DNA from: Armigeres subalbatus
Lineage: Eukaryota > Arthropoda > Insecta > Diptera > Culicidae
Assembly: GCF_024139115.2 (NCBI RefSeq)
Contig: NC_085139.1
Span: 102,782,158 to 102,846,157 of the forward strand
DNA: 64,000 nt
Reading direction: 5' to 3'
In this document: positions 10,517-21,025 of the stretch, in pieces
Position numbering within the stretch: position 1 is the first letter of the stretch
Layout: every line of letters starts with the position of its first letter
The notes under the pieces: model-generated
What the model saw: only the letters and a program-made list of their open reading frames with translations
Told to the model about the DNA's origin: nothing
The model's database searches: none
Program-made: the position numbers and the translations under genes

Positions 10517-10980
10517 CAGGACGCATTGCCTACAGCTCTGAGGGAGATCCTAATCTACTCGACCCAGTCGCGCTGTCTGCCGCTTGTTCCTGTCGTCAAA
10601 GTCGTCCTGGCCCTGTGGTCGAGGTTTGTGATGGGATCTCCCGACGGCATCCCCCAGGCAAGTATGCGTGTGATAGAACCGTTTTCCTGCCTAATTCCTC
10701 CCCATGTTCCAGCGAAATATATTGCACTCCATTACATCGTTTCGACAAACGGCAATCGGATGATAGTAATTCATCACCAGGACGCACAGTATACAGCATA
10801 TTGGAAGCCAGGCCGCCCCTCGGCCCAGTCGTGCAAGAAGCAGTTCCAAGTCATCACAGTCGTCCTGGCCCTGTGGTCGAGGTCAGCAAAGGGGTCTTCC
10901 AGCCTGTGATATCAGGCAAGTATTCGTTTTGCAGTAGCTCATCCCTGCCTGGCATACCTTCCAGTTCCAGCTCACTCGGA
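10517..10980 (+). repeat. Two-copy ~261-bp imperfect duplication at the 5' end of a non-LTR element
   Basis: CCAGGACGCA occurs at 10517 and again at 10778. After each copy come, in order, CCCAGTCG, GTCGTCCTGGCCCTGTGG, TCGAGGT and GGCAAGTAT, so a unit of about 261 bp is repeated. It lies just before the endonuclease domain, where the ORF1 end or 5' UTR would be. Tandem 5' units can act as promoters in some non-LTR families; that role here is inferred. Confidence 0.6.
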
Positions 10981-11034
10981 CCTATTGTGAAAGCACTCTC
11001 TAGACCGGTCCCTTCGGTAATCAAGGACAGTTTA

Positions 11035-13895
11035 TCTGATTTGCGGTTTTATTACCAAAATGTTCGAGGCTTAAAGACGAAAGTAGATGAAGTCTTCCTG
11101 TCTACATCTGAGTTGGAGTATGATATCTACGTTTTCACGGAAACATGGCTGGACGATTGTATACAATCGTCGCAGTTGTTTTGCAGCAACTATGCAGTGT
11201 TCCGTGTCGATCGTTGTTACCAATAGCTCTCGCCGACGTGGAGGCGGTGTTTTGATAGCGGTAAGCAAAAAAATCGGGTCATCACTCGTTACTCTTCGCA
11301 ACGGTGCGAATATCGAACAGCTGTGGGTTAAAGTGTCTGTTCGGGCAACTGATCTATTCGTTGGCGCTTTATACATCCCCCCCGATAAAAGTCAAGACAG
11401 AACATTTATGCAGTATCACATCGACGCTGCATCTGATATCTGTAGCTTACGAAAGGATTCAGACTCCATGGTGCTTTTCGGAGATTTCAATCAACCACGT
11501 TTAGTATGGAAGCAAGCGTATAGTGACCACGCATTCGTCGATGCTTTGCAGTCACATATCTCCATGGCCAGCCAGATTATGCTCGACAACATGGCATTTT
11601 ACGGTTTACATCAACGAAATATGATCAGGAATTGCAATGAACGCATATTGGACCTTGTATTTAGCAGCGACTCTGATACTACCAATAAATTTACATCTCT
11701 AGCTGCGGAGGAGGTTGTCCCTATCGACCGCTTTCATCCACCACTCGATTTCTGCGTAACATTCCAGTCTGTGATATCATTTTCTGAAGAAATTGACCTC
11801 TCCGCACGCGATTTCCGCCGAGGTGATTTTGACACGGTCTGCTATCGAATACTGATTGGATCGAAGTGACGCGAAGTACTGACGTGGACTCTGCTGTTTC
11901 TGCATTCAACACTATTTTGCGCAATTGCATTGCCCAGACTGTCCCACTCATCCGACCTCCTAAGAAACCAGCTTGGGACAACTCGCGGCTTCGTGCATTA
12001 CGACGTCGTCGTTTCAAGATGCTGCAGCAGTACTGTCGTCAAAGATGTTATTTCTCGAAACAACAATTTGATGAAGCGAGTCGCATATATCGTGGATATA
12101 ACCGTTTTCTGTACAAACAGTATGTGAGGCGGAAACAGGACGATCTTCGCAGAAATCCGAAAAATTGTTGGTCTTTTGTCAACTCTAAACGACTGGAAAA
12201 TGGTCTCCCTATATCGATGTATCTAGGTGACGGCTTGGCAAATAATTTGGATGAAAAGTGCGCGCTATTCGCAGAACAATTCTTTAGCGTTTTATGAATA
12301 ATATTCTTACCGCCGAAGAAACGAACGCAGCAATCCATACAGTACCACGTGATTTGATTGATCTAGACATTTTCCAAGTGACTCCACTGATGATCAAGTT
12401 GGCGCTTAAAAAGCTTAAGTTGTCGTTTTGTCCAGGACCTGATGGTATCCCATCGTGCATATTCAAGAAATGTGGGCCCGTACTAGCGGAACCTCTACTG
12501 TACATTTTCAACCAATCTTTGCAACAGCAAAAGTTCCCGACTGTTTGGAAAACGTCTCATATGCGGCCAGTTTTCAAAAAAGGTGACAAGTCAAATGTTG
12601 CTAACTATCGTGGGATTACTTCACTCTCAGCTGGTTCAAAATGCTTGGAAACAATTGTGAATGATGTTATGTTTGGATCGTGTCGCACTTACATCAGTAA
12701 AGCACAACACGGCTTTTATCCTAGGCGATCTGTGGAAAGTAACCTTTGTGACTTTACATCAACCTGCATCAGTGCCATGGACAGTGGCGTACAAGTAGAC
12801 ACCGATATCAAGGCTGCATTTGACACAGTGCATCATGGAATTCTGTTGGCTAAACTACGTCGTCTCGGGTTACGGAAAGAGTTTGCAATGGGCTACAGTC
12901 GTATCTTCAAGATAGATGTCTAGGCGTAAAAATTGGTGCAACCGAATCGCTTTCCTTTACGCCTGGCTCTGGAGTGCCACAAGGAAGCAATTTAGGACCT
13001 CTACTGTTTACGTTATTCTTTAACGATGTTAGTATTCTCCTGGCCGACGGTGGTTTACTAATTTACGCTGACGATTTGAAAATCTTCCTCATCGTACGAA
13101 GTGACGCAGATTGTGAGAACTTCAAAGCTTTTGGATATCTTCGCACGTTGGTGTCTCATGAACTACCTTCAAGTTTGCGTTTCCAAATGTTGCGTTATCT
13201 CATATCGTCGACGGAAGTCTCCGATATTATATGATTACAGCATAAATGGTCAACAAATTGAACGTGTGGATAAACTGAAGGATCTTGGAGTGTTGTTGGA
13301 TTACCAACTAACATTTAAGCTGCATTACTCTTATGTAGTAGAAAAAGCCAATCGTCAACTAGGATTCATCCTCAAGATTGCTAAAGAGTTTAACGACCCA
13401 ATGTGCCTGCGCGCCCTATACTGTTCTTTGGTCAGATCCATTTTGGAATTTGCGTCGGTGGTGTGGTCTCCTTATGAAACATTATGGATCACGAGAATAG
13501 AAGCGGTACAAAGAAAATTTGTTCGACATGCATTAAGGAATCTGCCGTGGCGTGACCCGTTAAATTTGCCTCCTTATGAACACCGTTGTGCCTTACTAGG
13601 AATTGAACCACTACATGTACGTCGTAAAACTAACCGGGCAATTTATGGCGCCAAATTAATACATAGTGATGTCGACTGCCCTGCTCTGCTGGAACGTGTT
13701 CGTTTTTATGCCCCTGAACGTATCCTTCGATCGAGGCAACTGATACAACTATCAGCTAGGAACACTATTTATGGAGCTAATGACCCAATCAACTCTATTT
13801 GCAGAGCATTTCGAGAAGCATATTCTTTATTTGACTTTAATTTATCTACGGAAGCATTTCGACAACGTTTGCGTACATCACGTATATTCAATTAA
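11035..13895 (+). pseudogene. Endonuclease-reverse transcriptase ORF2, frameshifted
   Basis: The endonuclease starts at about 11035 (YYQNVRGLKTK, FTETWLDD) and continues in another frame (GGGVLIAV, FGDFNQP, with a late D-H pair). The RT follows from 12294 (PGPDGIPS, RPVFKKGDKSNVANYRGI, DIKAAFDTVHH), then VPQGSNLGPLLF and the catalytic box YADD encoded at 13064-13075. The C-terminal region is open to a TAA at 13893-13895 (LVRSILEFASVVWSP). The frame changes near 11220, 11868, 12295, 12923 and 13100-13230, so the copy is dead. Such proteins nick DNA and copy their own RNA into the nick. Clade (CR1, L2 or Jockey assemblage) is uncertain. Confidence 0.7.
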
Positions 13896-13972
13896 TTGTT
13901 TGGTATAATTTAATTAAGTATAATACATTAAGACCATGATGTCAGATGAATACAACAATAAATAAATAAATC

Positions 13973-15639
13973 TAGAATTCGCGTTGCCAAAATAAGAGTT
14001 TCCTAAATGAAAACATCTTAAACCGTGTTGAAGACCTTAGGCATCAATGTTCAATGGAGATATTGTACCAATCACGGTTTAGTAATGAAATAGCTATCCA
14101 AATGTAAACACTGTATATCCCCCGTTCCACTATAAATGTGCCCGAATTTGACCAGGAATACCTACCAGTCGGTACGATAGCTTTGGAAAACGATGCCCGC
14201 GAAAACTGATTCAAAGGTGTCACTTTTCCTAATGATACTCGCGGTGCTGCCATATTCACGCACATTATTGTTCGATGGAAATGGAAAATATATAAATAGA
14301 ACCTTGCACTCCTATTAAAACTGTTTCTCTTTGCTACTATCAATCATGCAACTGAGTTAACAACGTGGGTTGATATGTCGACCCATAGAATCTGTAAAAA
14401 TGTCACAGTAAATAACAGTGGAAAAGCTTAAATCTAGGAACTTTTATTTAATTGGCATACCTAATTGATTCTTGAAACAGCGATTGTGCTCTTTAAACAA
14501 ACTTTTTTGGTGAGCTTATGTGCCTAACAGGATGTGTCTCACTAATAGATTCCAATCTTTTCTGGTAGTAACGTCAGTTGTACGAAATATGCTGAATTAA
14601 AAGAGTTCTAGCTGTTTCAAATTTCAAATTTACAAAGTCGCGAGGCAGGAAAGGTACCCAGTTGTGCCAGCAAAGAACACTGTGTCGATTCCATAGAAAA
14701 CTTTACTCCTGTTAAATAACTATGCTCCGCTTGTTCACTCACTGGTATAGACTTATGGACAACCATGTCGGTAGCTCATCCCGAAAGAATTTCGTTCGTT
14801 CATGAGTTGCCCCTGTCATAAGGGCATTCGAAGAAACAAAAGACCATTTCAATCACAATTTAGCTGGATCAAAAGGAACAAACCGTAACACCCTGCAGGT
14901 GGGTTGTGGCACTTGATAAATTGAATTTTACTGCCATCAGCATTTACGTAAAACTGAATGTGGGTTTAATTCCAGTACCTACCGAAGGTATCCCTTTATC
15001 TCCTGCCAGGCTAGGACTAGAACTTTAGGAAAAAGCTTACTGAGAAGAGCTCCCAATCTGCCATCAAGATTTCCATTTAATTGCATTCCATTAGAAACAA
15101 ATTAAAAAATAAGCTGCCCATGTGTGTGCTGAGAAGGAGAAGGTTTTTTTTCAGTTCGTATGCATCTCTCCTGCAGTTTATTCTGTTTTCATCTCGGTTT
15201 TCATCACATAGCATGCATTCATGGCAAATTAAAATTAGATTATTATGCAATCGACATCGCACACGATGTGAAGCTCCATATGACGGACATTCCACGTTAC
15301 CTTTCGCCAGCCCTTGTTGTATTATGAGAAAGTATTAAAATACACAAAGAAAACATATTACCAAAATCAAGTAGGGGAGGTGGGGGTAAAATGGACAGGG
15401 TGGGTAAAACGGACATGGGTCCCGTTTGAGCTAAATCGTTACAAATTTGGCACTCCATCAATTCGATCTTATTGCTTGTTTCAAATTATGACTGTAGCAT
15501 GTTTTACTAGATTCGAATAATGAAAACTATTCTGTTTATTGAAGATTTAATGTAAATTATGTCTGAAATGCCATGATGATGTTATTTTTGATGTGCAGTA
15601 TTTAAACGGAAATCAGCAAAACTAATCCACATGATCCTC
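13973..15639. other. Intergenic DNA, no supported gene
   Basis: A 99-codon minus-strand frame at 14044-14343 has no recognisable domain. At 15371-15412 there is GGGGAGGTGGGGGTAAAATG followed by GGGTAAAACGGACATG, a motif that resembles ends of small insect DNA elements. No opposite end was found. The rest is unremarkable AT-rich sequence. Confidence 0.4.
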
Positions 15640-18512
15640 GAGGATCTCAAACTTTATTTTTTATTTACTACCAGACTATGGCCGGAGTGGCCTGTGCTGC
15701 ACATAAAAGTCCTCTCCATTCAACTCAGTCCATGGCTGCACTTCGCCAACCACGCAGTCTGCGGAGGGTCCGCAAATCGTCCTCCACCTGATCGATCCAC
15801 CTTGCCCGCTGTGCACCTCGCCTTCTTGTTCCCATCGGATCGTTGTCGAGAACCATTTTCACCGGATTCCTGTCTTCCGATTTTTGCGGTGTGAACGATG
15901 GATGGTTCTCCCTACAGCTGATGCAACTCGTGGTTCATTCGCCTCCTCCACGTACCGTCCGCCATCTGCACCCCACCATAGATGGTACGCAACACTTTCC
16001 TTTCGAAAACTTCCAGTGCGCGTTGGTCCTCCACGAGCATCGTCCAGGTCTCGTGTCCGTAGAGAACTACCGGTCTAATAAGCGTTTTGTAGAAAGTCAG
16101 TTTGGTACGGCGACAAACTCTATTCGATCGGAGCGTTTTGCGGAGTCCAAAGTACGTACGATATCCTGCCATGATGCGTCTCCGAATTTCTCTGCTGGTA
16201 TCGTTATCGGCGATCACCTGGGCTCACTGTACACGAATTCGTCCACCACCTCGATTTCGTCACCACCGATAGAAACTCGTGGTGGGTGGCTTACATTGAC
16301 CTCTCTTGAGCCTCTTCCTATAATGTACTTCGTCTTCGACGTGTTGATGACTAGTCCAATCCGTTTAGCATCGCTTTTCGGTCTGATGTAGGCTTCCCCC
16401 ATCTTCTCAAAGTTACATGCCATGATATCAATGTCGTCGACGAAACCAAATAACTGCACGGACTTCGTGGAAATCGTACCTCTCGTGTCAATCCCTGCCC
16501 TTCGTATTACCCCCTCCAAAGCGATGTTGAATAGCAGACACGAAAGACCATCACCTTGCCGTAACCCTCTGCGCGTCTCGAAGGGACTCGAGAATGCCCC
16601 TGAAACTCGAATTACGCGCATCACCCGATCCATCGTCGCCTTGATCAACGGTATCAGTTTATTCGGAAATCCGTTTTCGTACATTAGCTGCCATAGCTGG
16701 TCCCGATCGATTGTATCATATGCGGCTTTGAAGTCGATAAATAGATGATGTGTGGGCACGTTGTATTCGTGTCATTTCTGCAATACTTGACGTACGGCGA
16801 ACACCTGGTCTGTGGTAGAGCGTTCACCCATAAATCCCGCCTGGTACTGCCCCACGAACTCTCTTGCAATTGGTGTTAGTCGGCGGCATAAAATTTGGGA
16901 GAGCACCTTGTAGGCGGCGTTCAGCAATGTGAGGCCAGGACCTCACCACCGTGTTTAAACAGCTCTCCTGGTAGTTGGTCAACCCCAGGGGCTTTGTTTT
17001 TTTTTTCAGCCGACCAATCTCCTCCTGGATTTCATGGAGATTCGGAGCCGGAAGTCGCATGTCCTGCGCGCGTGCTCCTAGGTTAATTACCATACCGACA
17101 CCGTTGTCTGCCATATCGCCATTCAGGTGCTCTTCGCAGTGCTGCCGCCACCTTTGGATCACCTCACGCTCGTTTGTAAGAAGGTTCCCGTTTATGTCCT
17201 TACACATATCAGGCTGTGGCACGTGGCCCTTACGTGAACGGTTCAACTTCTCAAAGAACTTTCGGGTGTTATTAGCGCGGTACAGTTCCTCCGACTCTTT
17301 ACTGTCTCGATATTCCAGCTGGCGCTTTTTCCTCTGAAAAATAGAGTTTTGTCTTTTCCGCGCCCGTTTGTATCGTGCCTCGTTCGCCCTCGTGCAGTGT
17401 TGCAGCAATCTCGCCCATGCTGCATTATTCTCCTCGACTAACTGCTCACATTTGCCGTCATACCAGTCGTTTCTCTGATCCGGAGCCACCGTGCCTAGTA
17501 CAGCGGTTGCGGTGCTTCCAATGGCGGATCGAATATTTCTCCAGCCATCTTCAAGAGACGCTGCGCCTAGCTGCTCTTCCGTTGGGAATTCCACTTCCAG
17601 CTGCTGCGCGTAGTCTTGGGCTAGTCTACCGTCTTGTAGCCGTCCAATACTCAACCGAGGCGGACGACTCCGACGCGTGTTATACACCGTCGAGAGTTTT
17701 GAGCGCAGACATACTGCAACGAGGTAGTGGTCGGATTCAATATTCGCACTGCGGTAAGTGCGTACGTTCGTGATGTCGGAGAAGAATTTACCGTCGATTA
17801 GAACGTGGTCGATTTGGTTTTCCGTTTCTTGGTTAGGGGATTTCCATGTGGCCTTGTGGATATTCTTGCGGGGGAAGAAAGTGCTTCGGACTACCATTCC
17901 GCGGGAGGCTGCAAAGTTTATGCACCGATGACCGGTCTATACATTTCCTCCCTTCCTACCTGAGCGTTCATGTCACCGATGACGATTTTGACGTCCCGCA
18001 GTGGGCATCCATCGTATGTCTGCTCCAGCTGCGCATAGAACGCTTCTTTCTCGTCGTCGGATCTCCCTTCGTGTGGGCAGTGCACGTTGATGATGCTATA
18101 GCTGAAGAAACGGCCTTTTATCCTCAGCTTGCACATTCTTGCGTTGATTGGCGCATCTTTCCCAGCACTATGAAGCCGGTTCCCAGCTCGTTGGTGGTGC
18201 CACAGCTTTGGTAGAAGGTAGCCGCTCGATGCCCGTTTTTCCACACTTTCTGTCCTGTCCAGCAGATTTCCTGCAGCGCTACGACATCGAAGTTGCGGGG
18301 ATGTAATTCATCGTAGATTATCCTGTCGCAACCTGCGAAGCCTAGCGACTTGCAGTTCCATGTTCCAAGCTTCCAATCATGATCCTTTATTCGTCGCCTA
18401 GGTCGTTGCCGATTGTATCGAGTCGTATTATCTTTTATATCGTTCGTAATAGTTGTTTTTAAAGGCGGTGTGGTGGGGTCGCCATTGTCATCAATAGACG
18501 TATCAAACATAA
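15640..18512 (-). pseudogene. RTE-clade element, near full-length but broken (copy 2)
   Basis: Minus strand, read downward from 18510: N-terminal leader, APE endonuclease (KLGTWNCKSLG, VALQEICW; INVHCPHEG, GDMNAQVG), linker (17897-16824), RT (FIDFKAAYDTIDR, GLRQGDGLSCLLFNIALEG), then the RTE tail (VVLYGHETW, WRRRMNHEL). Unlike copy 1, this copy keeps the start of the endonuclease. The catalytic box at 16433-16444 reads FVDD instead of FADD. Frameshifts occur near 18200, 17900, 16850 and 15920-16220. Beyond 15912 a further stretch still resembles the RWIDQVEDDL-type end in another frame. The two RTE copies are clearly diverged, so they are not recent duplicates. Confidence 0.8.
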
Positions 18513-20050
18513 ATTATTTTCTTCGTTCGAAACCTTGGGAGTTTCTGTTGAAACAAATTTTGGACAATTTTCCTTCATTGCATTGCAGCCTACTTGTCTT
18601 TTCAATGCAATGGGCAGCAAAAGAATTTGTTGAAAGCTGATCTTCAAATTCTGACTCGCAACAAATCAAAATTCTTCGTAATTGGTGACTTCAATGCCAA
18701 ACACCGTTCATGGAATAATGCTCAAAGCAATTCCAACGGCAAAATTTTATTTGAAGATTGTTCTGCGGGATATTATACTATTCAATATCCCAATGGCCCA
18801 ACTTGTTTTTCTTCCAGTCGAAATCCTTCTACAATTGATTTAGTTTTAACAGATTCAAATCAGCTGTGTGGCCAATTGGTAACTCATGCTGACTTTGACT
18901 CTGATCACCTTCCTGTGACATTTGAAATCTCACAAGAAGCCATTTATAATCCAATCAGCTCTACTTTTAATTATCATAGAGTTGATTGGGATTTATATAA
19001 AACGTATATCGATAGGAATTTTGATGTTGATATTCCTCTCGATACCAAAAGTGATATTGATAATGCTCTCGTATCTTTGACAAATTTAACTGTCGAAGCC
19101 AGAGGCATTGCAATTCCGAAATATGAAGTTAAATTCAACTCCATTATTATTGACGACGATCTTCAGCTACTGATCCGTCTTAAAAATGTGAGAAGAAGGC
19201 AATACCAAAGAACTCGCGATCCCGCGTTGAAAGTTATTTGGCGAGATTTGCAAAATGAAATTAAAAAACGTTTCGCTATTCTGAGAAATACCAACTTTGA
19301 GAATAATGTCTCGAAGTTGGATCCCAGTTCGAAACCCTTTTGGAAATTAACGAAAATTCTTTAAAAAAAACCTCAAAAGCCAATTCCAGCGCTTAACGAG
19401 GGAAATAAAATTTTATTAACAAATGGCGAAAAGGCTCAAAAACTTGCTCAGCAGTTCGAGAGTGCCCATAATTTTAGTCTAGGTCTCACTAGTCCAATTG
19501 AGGATCAGGTTACACGGAGCTTCGAAGACATTCTCAATCAAGAGAATGTTTTTGACCCTTCGTTGGGAACTAATTTGGATGAAGTGAGATCTATTACTAG
19601 AAAATTTAAAAATATGAAAGCCCCGGGTGATGATGGTATTTTCTACATACTTATCAAACAACTTCCTGAGAGCTCTTTATCCTTTTTGGTTAATATATTT
19701 AACAAATGTTTTCAATTGGCATACTTCCCAGATAAATGGAAAAACGCCAAAGTTGTTCCTATTTTGAAGCCGGACAAAAATCCAGCTGAGGCTTCTAGTT
19801 ATCAGTTTCTTAATCAGTTTGCTTTCTTCAATAAGCAAACTGTTTGAAAAGATTATTTTAAATAGAATGATGGTTCATATTAATGACAATTCTATTTTTG
19901 CTGATGAGCAGTTTTCGCCATGGGCATTCAACCACTCATCAGTTATTAAGAGTAACGAATTTAATTCGGCTCAACAAATCTGAAGGATATTCGACTGGAG
20001 TTGCTCTTCTTGATATAGAGAAAGCATTTGACATATCTTTGGTCAGCGCA
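18513..20050 (+). pseudogene. Juan-like (Jockey clade) ORF2, truncated at both ends
   Basis: The fragment starts within the endonuclease (VETNFGQFSFIAL, then FVIGDFNAKHRSWNN) and keeps the terminal SDH motif (DFDSDHLPVTF). It goes on through the linker and the first RT blocks: KAPGDDGIFY, FPDKWKNAKVVPILKPDKNP, FRHGHSTTHQLLRV and LLDIEKAFD. It stops at about 20035, just before the catalytic half of the RT. Frameshifts lie near 18590, 19365, 19820 and 19900. The sequence pattern is that of the Juan family known from Aedes and Culex. It abuts the 5' end of RTE copy 2 head-to-head, within a few bases of 18512. Confidence 0.75.
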
Positions 20051-20477
20051 ACGATCTCAACTGTATCTCTTCTTTAACAGGAAAACCGAGCACTGCAAAC
20101 TGTTGCATTTGCATGTGATGCATTTTTCAGCTGATGAGAATTGCCAATACTGTGGCAATCTAGCACCCAAAACACTTCAACATAAATTTTCTTCGTATGC
20201 TCGTGTCGGCCTGACATGGACGATCCTGTCGCAGAAGCTGGCGGAAGTAATGGATGGATGGAGACGACTTTCGTTTGAAGACCTCGCGAAGCCAGTTTTG
20301 CCAGGCATACGGAAAGCAGCTCGTGTTAAAATTCTGAAACTGTTAATAAACTACATTCGCATCGTTAATAATAATAATGATGTTAACGCTTTAGAGTTTC
20401 AACTAAAATTTTGAACTATACAACTTTGTATTATCATGAAGTGACTAAATAAACTAAATTCTAAACCAAAAAAAAAG
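20051..20477 (+). pseudogene. I-clade non-LTR 3' end fragment
   Basis: Open from about 20028 to a TGA at 20412-20414. It has the zinc-finger-like CQYCGNLAPKTLQHKFSS, then WRRLSFEDLAKPVLPG and INYIRIVN, which match the extreme C-terminus of I-clade (MosquI-like) ORF2 proteins. The 3' UTR is short, with AATAAACTAAA just before an A-run at about 20468-20476. It is joined directly to the Juan fragment, so either it was inserted there or the two were joined by deletion. Confidence 0.55.
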
Positions 20478-20826
20478 TTGAAAACTCAAACAAAAATTAA
20501 CACACCTGTTTTTGGAATGATGATAAGAGATTGGAGATTATCGGGTGGCAATATCATTTCGTTTTTTTTTGTTACAATTTCCAAGACTACTTTTCATTGC
20601 CATGTAATACGTGACGATCCCTTTAATTTAATCATATAGGTATTCCTCAACCTTCTTCTCACCTCACCAAATTACAAATAAGTATAAATATCTTGAGATG
20701 GTTGAATTTCGGTCCCACACGTTTATACATTTATGAACGATCGCTTGGATCACCTAAACGGGCCTCGTCGTGATAAACATAGTTCCTAACGTAAATCGCA
20801 TAAGAGAACGGTAATAACAAAAACTG

Positions 20827-20838
20827 GGGAACTCCCCT
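20827..20838 (+). promoter_or_regulatory. NF-kappaB-like site upstream of the protease gene
   Basis: GGGGAACTCCCC fits the general Rel/NF-kappaB consensus GGGRNNYYCC and lies about 190 bp before the start codon. Insect immune genes commonly carry such sites within a few hundred bases of the transcription start. No clear TATA box or initiator was identified nearby. A single 12-bp match can occur by chance. Confidence 0.35.
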
Positions 20839-21025
20839 TCGGTATAGCTACATGCAATTAAAAACGAGACCGGTTCTCACACAAAGCACATCTTCGGAGC
20901 GTACTCACTGGAAGCTTAGTTCGAAAGAAACTTGCACACGGATTAGTTGAATTCTCTTGATCTATAGATGTCTCGCGCTGTGTTGTGATTATTACTCTTA
21001 TCAACGTTGTAGCAACGTTAGTAAA

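Larger units (their letters stand above)
10517..13972 (+). mobile_element. CR1/Jockey-group non-LTR retrotransposon
   Basis: A nearly full ORF2 region with a short 3' end. After the last stop (13895) there is an AT-rich UTR that ends in AATAAATAAATAAAT at about 13957-13971. There is no A-run, so the tail is a short microsatellite, as in the CR1/L2-like groups. The 5' end is uncertain because ORF1 is not recognised. A 60-bp copy of the same 3' tail occurs in antisense at 24872-24938. Confidence 0.65.

Noticed and set aside
14044..14343. 99-codon minus-strand frame
   Set aside because: No recognisable domain, splice signals or neighbours; could be a repeat but nothing proves it.
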